Source: Hallella seregens ATCC 51272 (GTDB lineage: Bacteria; Bacteroidota; Bacteroidia; Bacteroidales; Bacteroidaceae). Taken from it: a stretch of 64,000 bases of DNA. The stretch covers positions 62,001 through 126,000 of the forward strand of contig NZ_JADU01000011.1 in the NCBI RefSeq assembly GCF_000518545.1, written 5' to 3'. The position numbers and the translations under genes are program-made. Position 1 is the first letter of the stretch; every line of letters starts with the position of its first letter. This document shows, piece by piece, positions 1-9,172 of this stretch. The notes beneath the pieces were generated by a model. That model did not search any database, was not told the origin of the DNA, and saw only the letters and a list, made by a program, of their open reading frames with translations.

Positions 1-1
1 T

Positions 2-2395
2 ATGGAAACCAACCAAAAACTATCCCCATGCCGGATTGCGTCCGCCCGTCAACACTTGGCGGGAGCAGCTCTTTTGCTCTGTCTCGCCACCCCCTCCCTC
101 CCCTGCCACGCCCGGCCGGCCAACGTGCCTGAAACGCCGGCTCGCAGCCGCACCCAACTTTCCGGTAGCATCGTGCAACGCGGCACACGCACGCCGATAG
201 CCAATGCCGTGGTCAGCGTGGCGGGCACCAACATCGTCGTTTCCGCCGGGTCGGACGGCGGCTACCGGCTACCCTGGCTGCCCCAAGGGCAGTGCATCGT
301 GGAGGTGAAGGCCCCGGGCTACCGCACGCAGACCCGCACCCTCGCGCCCACAGCCGCTGCAAGCACGCTCGACTTTGAGCTGACACCCGACGAAATATCG
401 CTCGACGAGGTGGTGGTTTCGTCCAACCGCACCGTCACCCTGCGCCGCGAGGCTCCGTCGCTGGTCAACATCATCGACGCCAAACTGCTCCAAGCCACCA
501 ACTCCTGCACGCTGGCCCAGGGGCTCAACTTCCAGCCGGGCGTGCGCACGGAGACCAACTGCCAGAACTGTGGCTTCTCGCAGGTGCGCCTCAACGGACT
601 CGACGGCCACTATTCACAGATTCTCATCGACTCGCGCCCCATCTTTTCCTCACTCAACGGCGTGTACGGACTGGAACAGATTCCCTCCAACATGATCGAG
701 CGCATCGAGGTGGTGCGCGGCGGCGGCTCGGCCCTCTACGGAGCTTCGGCCATCGGCGGCACCATCAATGTCATTACCAAGGAGCCCCTGCGCAACTCCG
801 GCGAGTTCTCGCACCTGCTCACAGCCATCGGCGGCACCGGCAGCTGGGAAAACAACACCACGGCCAACGCTTCGCTCGTGACCGACGACGGCCGCGCGGG
901 ACTCTATCTTTACGGCCAGCACCACTACCGGCCGGGCTACGACCACGACCACGACGGCTACACCGAACTGCCCAATCTGAACAACACCACCGTGGGCTTC
1001 AGCTCGTTCCTGCGGCTGAACCCACACTCCAAGTTCACCTTGCAGTACCACAACCTGAGCGAGTTCCGACGCGGAGGAAACCTGCTCGACCGCGCGCCGC
1101 ACGAGGCCAACATCACCGAACAGATAGAGCACAGCATCAATGGAGGCAATCTGGCCTACGACTTTATCTCGGCAGAGGCCCGCCACCAGGCCAAGGCCTA
1201 CTTCTCTTTCCACCACACGGCGCGCAAGAGCTACTACGGCGGCACGGGCGAGAACGCCTCCGACGAGGACCGCGCCAACGCTCTTAAAGCCTACGGCCGC
1301 ACGCGCGACCTGACCTATGTGGCCGGTACACAGTACACGCGGCGGTTCGACCGGCTGCTCCTGATGCCCGCCAACCTCACGCTGGGAGCCGAGTACAACC
1401 ACACGGGACTCGACGACCGCATCCCCGGCTACGGCCGGCACCTGGAGCAGCGCGTCAATATCTGGAGCGCATTTGCCCAGAACGAATGGAAGAACCGGCA
1501 GTGGAGCCTGCTCGCCGGCTGCCGCATAGACCGTCACAATCTGGTGCACCGGGCCATCCTCAGCCCCCGCGTCAACCTGCGGTTCAACCCTGCCGAGCCC
1601 GTCAGCCTGCGGGCATCGTATGCGGCTGGCTTCCGTGCACCCCAGGCCTTCGACGAGGAACTGCACGTCGGGCTGGCGGGCGGCGAGCGCATCATGACCG
1701 TTGCCGCCCCGGGGTTGAGGCACGAACGGTCGCACAGTTTCAGCCTGTCGGCCGACTGGGTAGGCCAGTGGGGCGGGCTGCAGGTCAACCTGCTGGGCGA
1801 GGCTTTCTATACCCGTCTCACCGACGTGTTCGGTCTGCGGCAGCTCAGCGAGCAGTTGCCCGACGGCACCCACGTGCAGGAACGCTACAATGCCAGCGCG
1901 GCCCATGTGGCCGGCGCCAACCTGGAGGGCAAGCTGGCCTACGGCCGATGGGTGTCGTTGCAGGCCGGACTCACCCTGCAGCAGAGCCGATACCACACGC
2001 CGCAGACCTGGGACGAGGAGGCCCCGGCCGAACGCCGCATGATGCGCACACCCGACACCTATGCCTATTTCGCCCTGTCGTCCGCCCCGGCAAGCCGTCT
2101 GTCCGTGTCCCTCTCGGGCAACTACACGGGCCACATGCTGGTGCCCCATCTGGCCGGGTCGGGCATAAGCCGGCCCGAGGCCGTGCGCGTGCGCGACTTT
2201 CTCGTGCTCAACCTGAAGCTGGCCTACGCCTTGCCCACACGCACGTCGCTCGGGCTGGAGCTCAATGCCGGCGTGCAAAACCTGGCCAATGCCTACCAGA
2301 ACGACTTCGACCGCGGCTGGAACCGCGACTCGGGCTACATCTACGGGCCGGGCTCGCCGCGCTGCTTCTTTGCGGGCATACGGGCCTTCTATTGA
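2..2395 (+). CDS. TonB-dependent outer membrane receptor
   Basis: This is a 797-residue outer membrane active transporter driven by TonB. A signal peptide covers about residues 1-38 (hydrophobic run GAALLLCLATPSLPCHA). A carboxypeptidase-regulatory-like domain lies at about 50-130, a plug at about 150-265, and a long beta-barrel ends in the aromatic ...FY typical of outer membrane barrels. The plug carries NCQNCGF followed by QILIDSRP and EVVRGGGSALYGASAIGGTIN, which is the FepA/BtuB/CirA-like type rather than SusC type. The substrate is therefore more likely a metal chelate, corrin or heme than a glycan, but it is not resolved. The ATG lies at base 2, so a start further upstream cannot be excluded. 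It converges on the next gene. Confidence 0.9.
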   Translation: METNQKLSPCRIASARQHLAGAALLLCLATPSLPCHARPANVPETPARSRTQLSGSIVQRGTRTPIANAVVSVAGTNIVVSAGSDGGYRLPWLPQGQCIVEVKAPGYRTQTRTLAPTAAASTLDFELTPDEISLDEVVVSSNRTVTLRREAPSLVNIIDAKLLQATNSCTLAQGLNFQPGVRTETNCQNCGFSQVRLNGLDGHYSQILIDSRPIFSSLNGVYGLEQIPSNMIERIEVVRGGGSALYGASAIGGTINVITKEPLRNSGEFSHLLTAIGGTGSWENNTTANASLVTDDGRAGLYLYGQHHYRPGYDHDHDGYTELPNLNNTTVGFSSFLRLNPHSKFTLQYHNLSEFRRGGNLLDRAPHEANITEQIEHSINGGNLAYDFISAEARHQAKAYFSFHHTARKSYYGGTGENASDEDRANALKAYGRTRDLTYVAGTQYTRRFDRLLLMPANLTLGAEYNHTGLDDRIPGYGRHLEQRVNIWSAFAQNEWKNRQWSLLAGCRIDRHNLVHRAILSPRVNLRFNPAEPVSLRASYAAGFRAPQAFDEELHVGLAGGERIMTVAAPGLRHERSHSFSLSADWVGQWGGLQVNLLGEAFYTRLTDVFGLRQLSEQLPDGTHVQERYNASAAHVAGANLEGKLAYGRWVSLQAGLTLQQSRYHTPQTWDEEAPAERRMMRTPDTYAYFALSSAPASRLSVSLSGNYTGHMLVPHLAGSGISRPEAVRVRDFLVLNLKLAYALPTRTSLGLELNAGVQNLANAYQNDFDRGWNRDSGYIYGPGSPRCFFAGIRAFY

Positions 2396-2504
2396 CCACA
2401 ACGGCGTAATCGCACCGCGACGACGGTGCAGACGCCACGCGAAAACGGCGTAATCGCATTGCGATTACGCCGTTGTTGTTTTGCCTTTGCGGCGTTTTGG
2501 TTTC
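2395..2504. repeat. 22-bp-period tandem array (array A)
   Basis: Five units start at 2395, 2417, 2439, 2461 and 2483, exactly 22 bases apart. The best conserved part is GCGAnnACGGCGTAATCGC; the first and last units are degenerate. The array begins on the last base of the stop codon of the upstream receptor gene and fills the convergent gap. The same core recurs at 19442-19551. Confidence 0.75.
2444..2474. terminator. Hairpin in convergent gap, probable bidirectional terminator
   Basis: A perfect 14-base inverted repeat (AACGGCGTAATCGC, 2444-2457, and its complement, 2461-2474) has a 3-base loop and is followed by a T-rich stretch. It sits between two convergent genes and is formed by two adjacent units of the 22-bp array, so the array may double as a terminator. 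Confidence 0.55.
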
Positions 2505-2515
2505 CCGCCGAAACC

Positions 2516-5506
2516 TTAATCCACCATGGACGGGCCGCCGAAGCCGCCGCCGGGACGCCCGCCCCCGAACCTGCCGTGGCCGCCAAAGCCACCCGGCCCG
2601 CCGCCGGGGCCTCCGCCGCGACCGCGCCGGCCGCCGGGCCCCATGTCGGGCCCGTGCATGTCGTGACGGGCGTTCTTGCCGCCAAAGACGTTGAGCCGGT
2701 AGTTCACGCGGAGCATGACATAGCTGTTGATGGAGTTGTACTCCGTGTCACTGCGCTGCTGGGCCGACACCGTGCGGCTCAGGTTGCTCTGGTTGTGCAG
2801 CAAATCGTAGAACTGAAGCATCACCGTAAGCGGCCGCCCGGACAGGAAACCCTGCGAAATCTGGGCGTTCCACACCAGCTCGTTGGTGTTGAGCGACTGG
2901 TCGGCATAGCCTCGCCGGCTGCTCATGTGCACGTCAGTGGCCAGCGTGGTGCCCCAAGGCATGGTGGCGTTGACGTTGGCCCCGTAGGAGAATTGCCAGG
3001 TGTCGAGGTTGGCTGTGGCCTGCAGGTTGTTGCGGGTGTGGCGGTACGACAGCGACCCGTCGAGCTCCACCTCCAGCCAGTCGTTGCGGTAACTGCCCGA
3101 GAAACGCTCGCCCAGCTGCAGGTCGCGCGACGTGTTCTTCTGCGAATCGGCCGTGCGGCCGAGCGTCACGAAGCCCACGTTGTTCTCATAGCCCACCGTG
3201 GAGAAGGTGTTGATGTTCCAGTAGCCGGCCGTGTCGAGCGGCGTGTTGAACATGAAAGCGCCGTTCAGGTTCCAGTCGCCGTTGATGTTTTCTGGGCGTG
3301 TCAGGCGGCCGCCCGTCTGCTCGTTGTAGGTCACCCTGCTGCTGATGGCGTTGCGCGTGGTGGAGAACCGCAGGTTGGTCATGACCGCCTGCCGCTTCTG
3401 CTCCGAATAATTGTTGTAGAAAAAGTTGAAGTTCTGCGTGAACGAGGGCTTCAGCCCCGGGTTGCCCGTGCGGATGTTGAGCGGGTTGGAGTCGTCGTAG
3501 ACGGCGAGCAGGTCGCTGATGGCCGGCTGCGAGGTGTTGGCCCGGTAGTTGATACGCAGGTTGCTCACCTTGCTGAACCGGTATCTGAAGTCGAACGTGG
3601 GCGACACATTGGACACCCGCCGCGCGGTGTCCACGCTGAGGCCCTGATAGTCCTGCACGTAGTGGGAGCGCTGGGGCTGGGCCAGCACGCCGGCGTTGAG
3701 CTGGTATTTCTCCCGAATCATGCGGAACATCAGCTCGATGCTGTGCGTGTAGTTCCTGTATTCCGAGTAGCGGCTCAGGTCGCTGTTCAGATAGCTGGTG
3801 TAGGGACGGGCCAGCCGGGAGAGGTAGTTGTCCCACGTGCGGTAGCCCAGCAGCGCGCCGGCGAAATAGTCTTCGCCCAGATTGGAGAAGTCGTAGGTGG
3901 AGCGGTCGCTCTTGTTGTAGCTGTAGGCAAAGCGGTAGCGCAGCTGTAGGAACGTGGCGCGCCAGAGGGGCTCGCTGTAGGTGGCCTGGAGCGTGTAGTT
4001 CCAATTACGGGCCGGAGTCACCGTGTAGCGGTTGGTCTGGTAGGTGGAATCAAGGCCTTGCCGGTTCTGGATTTGGTAGAGATGCACGTTGTTGGCAGAC
4101 AGTGCCTTGTTGTCGTTGCGGCCGTAATTGCCGTCGGCCCGCAGCGTGATGTTGCGGCCGCTGGCGTTCAGCCGTCGGTTGAATTGCAGCATCATGCCCG
4201 CACTCTTGCTGTTGGAGTAGGTCAGGTTGACCGTGTGGCTGGTGTTCACCAGCAGACTGTCGGCGGCCAGTCGGGCCAGCGAAGCGTCGGCCAAAGGGTC
4301 GTCGGTCAGGGTGTAGGGGTCGGCATTGAAGGCAGCCGACATACCTCCCGTGATGCCGTCGCTGCTATTCAGGCTGGCCGTGGGGCGGATAGTGATGGTG
4401 GTCATCGTGTCTGGCGTCCACTCGATGCGGGCCTGGGCGTTCCACTGGTTGCCGCGCGAGAAGTTCTGTCTGAGGCTGTTGGAGAACGAGCCCACCCGGC
4501 TCACGAAGTTCTCCGACGACGACTTGGTGTAGACATCGCCGTCGTTATGGTTCCAGCGCACGCTGCCGTCAATCTTCAGCAAGTCCTTTTTCTCGTAGTT
4601 GATGTTGGTTCCTGTCATCTTGGTGGCGTTGAGTCCGTTGCGGCCGCGGCCGAATCCGCCCCGGCCGCCAAAGCCCATGTCGTTCACGTTGTTGGCATTG
4701 CCCATGCCGAAGATGCGCCAGTCGGCGTTGAAATAGCCGCCGAAAAGGCGGTTGGAATAGCGGCTCTGGCTGCCCGCAGCCATGTCGGCATTGGCCATGA
4801 GCCCCTTGTTCATGCCGGGCTTGGTGCCGAAATCGAGCACCGTCTGCTCGTCGCCGTCGTCGATTCCCGTCACCCGTGCGAGGTCGCTCTTTTGGTCATA
4901 CGACTTCACTTTGTCTATGATCGAGGTCGGGATGTTCTTCATGGCCGTCTTGGTGTCGCCCGTCATGAACTCCTTTCCATCCACAAGAATCTTCTTGACC
5001 TGCTTGCCGTTGATGGTAATCTTGCCGTCGTCGTCCACCTGCGCACCGGGCAACCGCTTCACCAGTTCCTCTATAGTGGAGCCCTCGGGCGTGCGATAGG
5101 CCGCGCTGTTGTAGACAAAGGTGTCTTCCTTGAGCGTCACCTTGAGGGCCTGGGCCGTCACTCGGGCCTCTTTCAGCATCACGGCATCCGAGCCCATTAC
5201 CACCGTTCCCATGCGGAGGTCGCGGTCGTCCTGCATCAGCAGCCGCTTGAACGAGGCGACATAGCCAATGCTCGACAGCTTGAGCAGATAGTGCCCGTTG
5301 GCCGGCGCCTGAATGACAAACTTGCCGCTGTCGCTGGATATGGCTCCCGCAACAAACGTGGAGTCCATCTTCAGCAGCTGCACGGTGACCATGGGAATGG
5401 GTTCGCGCGAGTCCTTGTCGACCAGCACGCCCGATATTTCCCGCTTCTGGGCTCCGGCCATCACTGACGTCAGCATCAGGAGGGCAAGGAGGAGGCTCTT
5501 CTTCAT
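2516..5506 (-). CDS. Outer membrane beta-barrel / TonB-dependent receptor-like protein
   Basis: This is a 996-residue outer membrane protein of the large OMP_b-brl_3-like family, which resembles TonB-dependent receptors. The chosen ATG gives a clean signal peptide (MKKSLLLALLMLTSVMAGAQ); longer in-frame versions add a non-signal leader. A carboxypeptidase-regulatory-like domain follows (about 22-105, VDKDSREPIPMVTVQL), then a plug-like part with ELVKRLPG and KKILVDGKEF, then a long barrel. The last 45 or so residues are almost only Gly, Arg, Pro, His and Met (RRGRGGGPGGGPGGFGGHG), which is unusual because barrels normally end with an aromatic residue. A similar Gly-rich loop (GFGGRGGFGRGRN) occurs internally. 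Substrate unknown. It is transcribed alone, convergent with the first receptor. Confidence 0.88.
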   Translation of the reverse strand: MKKSLLLALLMLTSVMAGAQKREISGVLVDKDSREPIPMVTVQLLKMDSTFVAGAISSDSGKFVIQAPANGHYLLKLSSIGYVASFKRLLMQDDRDLRMGTVVMGSDAVMLKEARVTAQALKVTLKEDTFVYNSAAYRTPEGSTIEELVKRLPGAQVDDDGKITINGKQVKKILVDGKEFMTGDTKTAMKNIPTSIIDKVKSYDQKSDLARVTGIDDGDEQTVLDFGTKPGMNKGLMANADMAAGSQSRYSNRLFGGYFNADWRIFGMGNANNVNDMGFGGRGGFGRGRNGLNATKMTGTNINYEKKDLLKIDGSVRWNHNDGDVYTKSSSENFVSRVGSFSNSLRQNFSRGNQWNAQARIEWTPDTMTTITIRPTASLNSSDGITGGMSAAFNADPYTLTDDPLADASLARLAADSLLVNTSHTVNLTYSNSKSAGMMLQFNRRLNASGRNITLRADGNYGRNDNKALSANNVHLYQIQNRQGLDSTYQTNRYTVTPARNWNYTLQATYSEPLWRATFLQLRYRFAYSYNKSDRSTYDFSNLGEDYFAGALLGYRTWDNYLSRLARPYTSYLNSDLSRYSEYRNYTHSIELMFRMIREKYQLNAGVLAQPQRSHYVQDYQGLSVDTARRVSNVSPTFDFRYRFSKVSNLRINYRANTSQPAISDLLAVYDDSNPLNIRTGNPGLKPSFTQNFNFFYNNYSEQKRQAVMTNLRFSTTRNAISSRVTYNEQTGGRLTRPENINGDWNLNGAFMFNTPLDTAGYWNINTFSTVGYENNVGFVTLGRTADSQKNTSRDLQLGERFSGSYRNDWLEVELDGSLSYRHTRNNLQATANLDTWQFSYGANVNATMPWGTTLATDVHMSSRRGYADQSLNTNELVWNAQISQGFLSGRPLTVMLQFYDLLHNQSNLSRTVSAQQRSDTEYNSINSYVMLRVNYRLNVFGGKNARHDMHGPDMGPGGRRGRGGGPGGGPGGFGGHGRFGGGRPGGGFGGPSMVD

Positions 5507-5719
5507 ACCTTGATTGATAAGCTGTGGTTCTTGACTTGATGATACCCTTATGACGCGTTTGCGCCGCAAGGGTTTAATGGCGGTGCCGAAATCTCCCGTT
5601 TTTTCATCGGCGTCAAAAACCTGCACACGCACGGGAGGGTGTGCGCAATACGGGCGACAATTCCCTTAAAAAGACTTAATATGTAGTCATAATTGGTTCC
5701 ACATTGTTCGATTTATCAC

Positions 5720-5727
5720 TATATTTG
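5720..5727 (+). promoter_or_regulatory. -7 box upstream of aroB
   Basis: TATATTTG matches the Bacteroidota -7 consensus TAnnTTTG and lies 19 bases before the aroB ATG. The nearest TTG elements are 13 and 23 bases upstream, so the -33 box is not ideal. Confidence 0.4.
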
Positions 5728-5746
5728 TAATTAAAGAAAACAAAAT

Positions 5747-6811
5747 ATGATTATGGAGCAGAGCGTTATTATATCGAATAATTTGAAGACGGAGCTGGCC
5801 ACGGCCCTCTCCGAGTGCGAGCACGACAGGCTGTTTGTGCTCGCCGATGACAACACGGCGGCCCAGTGCTGGCCGCTCATTCGGAATTTCTTTTGTCTGC
5901 GAGGGGCCCGGCTCATCACTATCCCTGCCTCCGACACCCACAAGGACCTGGAGTCGCTGACCCATGTGTGGCGGCAACTGGGTCAGGGCGGGGCCACGCG
6001 CCACTCCTGTCTCATCAATCTGGGGGGAGGAATGGTAACCGATTTGGGAGGCTTTGCAGCATCGACGTTCAAGCGCGGCATCGACTTCATCAACATTCCC
6101 ACCACGCTGCTAGCCATGGTCGACGCCTCGGTGGGCGGCAAGACGGGCATCAACTTCGACGGACTGAAGAATGAAATAGGTGTGTTCAACGATGCCAAGC
6201 GCGTGCTTCTGGACACGGAGTTCCTGCGTACGCTCGACGAACGGAACCTGCGCTCGGGCTATGCCGAGATGCTGAAACACGGGCTCATCTCCTCGGAGAG
6301 CCATTGGGCCGAGCTGCTCAACTTCGATTTGGAACGGCCCGACCTGCAGCAACTGGCCCGCTTGCTGGCCGAGTCGGTGCAGGTGAAAGAGCGCATCGTC
6401 GGCAAAGACCCCTATGAGAAAGGGCTGCGCAAGGCCTTGAACCTCGGCCATACCTTTGGGCACGCCTTTGAAAGTTTCTCGCTGCGCAAGCAGGATAAGG
6501 CTACACCTATCCTCCATGGCTACGCCGTGGCCTACGGACTGGTGTGCGAACTCTATCTCTCGGCCCTGAAAACGGGATTCCCCACGGAGAAGATGCACCA
6601 GACAGTACAGTTCATCCGCGACCACTATGGCCGCTTCACCATCAGCTGTGACGACTACAACGAACTGATTGCGCTGATGCGTCACGACAAAAAGAACACG
6701 GCCGGCACCATCAACTTCACCCTGCTGGGCAATATTGGAGACATCCGCATCAACCAGACGGCCGGCGAAGACGACATCAAGGAGGCGCTCGACTTCTTCA
6801 GGGAAGGGTGA
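5747..6811 (+). CDS. aroB: 3-dehydroquinate synthase
   Basis: AroB converts DAHP to 3-dehydroquinate, the second step of the cytosolic shikimate pathway, using NAD and a divalent metal. The 354-residue length is normal. The NAD-binding and active-site signatures are visible: GGGMVTDLGGFAAS, then INIPTTLLAMVDASVGGKTG, RSGYAEMLKHGLI with the metal-ligand Glu, and LNLGHTFGHAFE plus HGYAVAYGL with the metal-ligand histidines. A second in-frame ATG two codons in (MEQSV) is an alternative start. It is a monocistronic gene. Its product chorismate feeds the menaquinone operon just downstream on the other strand, though no co-regulation is visible. Confidence 0.97.
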   Translation: MIMEQSVIISNNLKTELATALSECEHDRLFVLADDNTAAQCWPLIRNFFCLRGARLITIPASDTHKDLESLTHVWRQLGQGGATRHSCLINLGGGMVTDLGGFAASTFKRGIDFINIPTTLLAMVDASVGGKTGINFDGLKNEIGVFNDAKRVLLDTEFLRTLDERNLRSGYAEMLKHGLISSESHWAELLNFDLERPDLQQLARLLAESVQVKERIVGKDPYEKGLRKALNLGHTFGHAFESFSLRKQDKATPILHGYAVAYGLVCELYLSALKTGFPTEKMHQTVQFIRDHYGRFTISCDDYNELIALMRHDKKNTAGTINFTLLGNIGDIRINQTAGEDDIKEALDFFREG

Positions 6812-6848
6812 GGGCAATTCAAAATTCAGAATTCAAAATTCAAAATTG

Positions 6849-7056
6849 GCCCTGCGGCGAAGATGCAAATCGGAGTTCAAAATTTAAAAGGGGCCCTGCG
6901 GCGAGGATGCGATTCTAAATTTATCACTTAAAATGAGCCCTGCGGCAAGGATGCGATTCTAAATTTATCACTTAAAATGAGCCCTGCGGCAAGGATGCGA
7001 TTCTGAATTTATCACTTAAAATGAGCCCTGCGGCGAGGATTCGCCGCAGGGCTCAT
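6849..7056. repeat. 44-bp tandem array ending in a terminator hairpin
   Basis: Units beginning GCCCTGCGGCRARGATGC start at 6849, 6893, 6937, 6981 and 7025, exactly 44 bases apart (twice 22). Copies 2-4 are nearly identical over their full length; copy 1 has diverged; copy 5 is cut short by the hairpin arm. The segment before it (6815-6848) is a run of short ATTCAAA-type repeats right after the aroB stop. Together these fill the whole aroB-menE gap. Confidence 0.85.
7021..7056. terminator. Strong hairpin between aroB and menE
   Basis: A perfect 16-base inverted repeat (ATGAGCCCTGCGGCGA at 7021-7036, complement at 7041-7056) has a GGAT loop. It overlaps the menE stop codon and sits in a convergent gap, so it can stop transcripts from either side. 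Its left arm is the unit that is tandemly repeated upstream. Confidence 0.7.
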
Positions 7057-8042
7057 GGGTTTTGCAAGGCCAGCTTTTCGGCCTCGGCGCGGGCGGGTTT
7101 TCCGTTGGTTGTCAGGGGAATATGGTCGGCGTGGACATATTTTCGAGGCACCCAGTACTGGGGCAGGGCATTCGTACAAAGCTCTGCCACTTCGGTCATG
7201 TCGGTGGCCTCGGTGAGCAGCACCACCTTTTCGCCATACTTTGCAGACGGGGCTTTCGTAATGAGGAAAGGCTTGGCGAGAAACGGCCTCAAGGCCTTCT
7301 CCACCTCTTCTATCTGTATCTTAATGCCGCCGGACACGATGACGTTGTCCTTGCGGCCCAGTATGCGGAAGCCCTTGCCGGGCAACAGCTCCACGCGGTC
7401 GTGGGTAACGAGGCGCCCATCGTGCACCAACGGTGCGTCGATGACGAGGCAGCCGGCGGCATCCTGACCGAGCTGCACGCCATGAAAAGGCGTGTACCAC
7501 TCGCTGGCCTTTGGGCCGGAGAGGCGGCGCAGGGCGATGTGCGAGAGGGTTTCGGTCATGCCATAGGTGCTCCACACGGCGTTGGGGAAGCGGCGCAAAC
7601 GGCGGGCCAGACTGTCGTCAACGGCCCCGCCGCCGATGATGAGTTGTCTCACGTTGCGCAGCCAAGCCTCCTCGGCAGGCACTTGCAGTGTATTGTAGAC
7701 CTGCAATGGCACCATGGCGGCAAAGCTGATGGCCCCGGGACGACGCTGTTCGACCGACAACGCGGCGGCCGGGTGGCCGGTGGGGGGCACGCATACCAGC
7801 CTCATGCCCCGCTCCAGACTGCGCACCACCATCATCTTGGCCCCGATATAGTCCAGATTCATGCAGAGCAAGGCAGTGTCGGCCACCGTCAGTCCGAGAA
7901 AGTCGCAGGTGATACGGGCCGAGTTGAGCATCCTCTGCTTCTCCACCCACAGCGGTTTTGGTGTGCCCGTGGAGCCGCTGGTGTGCACCAGCAACCGGTC
8001 GCCGGGAGCGTTCCATTCGGTCAGGAATTCTTCAAGAACCAT
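7053..8042 (-). CDS. menE: O-succinylbenzoate-CoA ligase
   Basis: MenE adenylates o-succinylbenzoate and joins it to CoA in menaquinone synthesis. It is an ANL-family enzyme: LLVHTSGSTGTPKP is the P-loop-like A3 motif near residue 20, WSTYGMTETLSH is A5, and GRKDNVIVSGGIKIQIEE is the hinge and A8/A10 region. At 329 residues it is shorter than enteric MenE (about 450) because the N-terminal part before the A3 motif is short, as is usual in Bacteroidota. The chosen ATG overlaps the end of menC by 22 bases, indicating translational coupling. A longer in-frame start would add Arg-rich sequence antisense-like to menC and is rejected. It is the last gene of the men operon. Confidence 0.92.
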   Translation of the reverse strand: MVLEEFLTEWNAPGDRLLVHTSGSTGTPKPLWVEKQRMLNSARITCDFLGLTVADTALLCMNLDYIGAKMMVVRSLERGMRLVCVPPTGHPAAALSVEQRRPGAISFAAMVPLQVYNTLQVPAEEAWLRNVRQLIIGGGAVDDSLARRLRRFPNAVWSTYGMTETLSHIALRRLSGPKASEWYTPFHGVQLGQDAAGCLVIDAPLVHDGRLVTHDRVELLPGKGFRILGRKDNVIVSGGIKIQIEEVEKALRPFLAKPFLITKAPSAKYGEKVVLLTEATDMTEVAELCTNALPQYWVPRKYVHADHIPLTTNGKPARAEAEKLALQNP

Positions 8043-9052
8043 AGTTTGTCTCCTCGTATTTGCAGGGGCATGTCGATGTTGTCGGTATAGAGCATTCCCG
8101 TGCCCAGCCCCTGCGGCATGAGAATATGGGGTCCATAGACCTCGGCGCAGAGGTGGGCCACGGCATTGAGCCCCACGTTGCTTTCCAGAGCCGACGTAAT
8201 CCACGAGCCGATGCCCCGCTCGCGGGCCAGCCTTATCCACTCGCGACAGCCTGCCATGCCGCCGTGCAGGCTCGGCTTCAACACGATGTAGGCTGGGCGA
8301 AGCTCGTCGAGCAGCCGCGTCTTTTCTCCCGGATCGTTCACGCCTATCAGCTCCTCGTCGAGGGCAATGGGCAGCGGCGACACGCGGCAGAGCCGGGCCA
8401 TCTCGGGCCACTGACGCGGGCGGATGGGCTGTTCGATGGAGTGAATGCCGTATTGGGCCAGCGCATCCAGTCGCTCCGAGGCGTTGTCGGGGGAGAATCC
8501 GCCGTTGGCATCCACCCGCAACTCTATCTGTTCGCGGGTGTAACGGCTGCGAATATGACGGATGAGTTCCAGTTCGCGCTGCCAGTCAATGGCCCCAATC
8601 TTCAGCTTCACACAGCGGAATCCTGCGGCCAGCTTCTCCTCCATGCGCGCGCTCATCTGCTCGAAGGTGCCCATCCAAACGAGTCCGTTGATGACGATGC
8701 CCTCTTCGCCACGGGCAAAGGGCGTGTCGAAGAGGGCCGGCGAACCGTGGGCACGAAGCTGTGCCATCGCCGTTTCCAGTCCGAAGAGCACCGACGGATA
8801 GGGCCGCAGACAGTCGTAGGGAATCTCGCCTGTCCGCTCCACGTTGCGGCATGCCTCGCGCAACAGGGCCTCATAACGCGCCCGGGGCATCGCGTCGCAA
8901 CTCAGGTCGGGCAGCACCGAGCACTCGCCCACCCCCTGCACGCCGTCCTGTTCCAGCGTGACGTAGTAGGAATGGTGCGTGGTGTACACCCCCCTGCTCG
9001 TGCCTGCCGGCTGCTTAAAGTGCAGCAAACGGTCAAAATAATTTGCTTTCAT
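8021..9052 (-). CDS. menC: o-Succinylbenzoate synthase
   Basis: MenC dehydrates SHCHC to o-succinylbenzoate; it belongs to the enolase superfamily. The 343-residue protein shows an enolase N-terminal capping domain and a barrel with CVKLKIG (catalytic Lys of KxK), ELRVDANGGF (metal Asp), HSIEQPI (metal Glu), IALDEELIG (metal Asp) and AYIVLKPSLHGG (second catalytic Lys). All key residues are present, so it should be active. It is followed by overlapping menE. It is separated from menB by about 630 bases holding a GxxExxY gene and inverted repeats, an interruption of the operon. Confidence 0.95.
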   Translation of the reverse strand: MKANYFDRLLHFKQPAGTSRGVYTTHHSYYVTLEQDGVQGVGECSVLPDLSCDAMPRARYEALLREACRNVERTGEIPYDCLRPYPSVLFGLETAMAQLRAHGSPALFDTPFARGEEGIVINGLVWMGTFEQMSARMEEKLAAGFRCVKLKIGAIDWQRELELIRHIRSRYTREQIELRVDANGGFSPDNASERLDALAQYGIHSIEQPIRPRQWPEMARLCRVSPLPIALDEELIGVNDPGEKTRLLDELRPAYIVLKPSLHGGMAGCREWIRLARERGIGSWITSALESNVGLNAVAHLCAEVYGPHILMPQGLGTGMLYTDNIDMPLQIRGDKLWFLKNS

Positions 9053-9071
9053 CCGACAAAAGAACAGAGAT

Positions 9072-9098
9072 TAAAGACATAATAACATAATAACAAAA
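9072..9098 (-). repeat. Inverted repeat, left side of the GxxExxY gene
   Basis: TTAAAGACATAATAACATAA and following bases are the complement of the GTTATTATGTTACTATGTCT copies at 9571-9614 on the other side of the GxxExxY gene. The same sequence family occurs at 17859-18216. Confidence 0.65.
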
Positions 9099-9172
9099 CT
9101 TTAATCGTAGGTGCAACTTCAAAGCAACGGTATAGCAAAAACTCAGAATTGCTTGGTGTAGAGTCGGTATTT

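Noticed and set aside
650-2401. 583-codon minus-strand open frame
   Set aside because: Shadow of the TonB receptor gene in GC-rich DNA; low-complexity Val/Gly/Ala/Arg-rich translation without any domain.
2426-3949. 507-codon plus-strand open frame
   Set aside because: Antisense to the beta-barrel gene, Val/Ala/His-rich, no domain; the minus-strand protein is clearly real.
8043-8411. Longer N-terminus for menE
   Set aside because: In-frame extension is Arg/His/Gly-rich and lies inside menC; MenE proteins of this phylum start near the chosen ATG.
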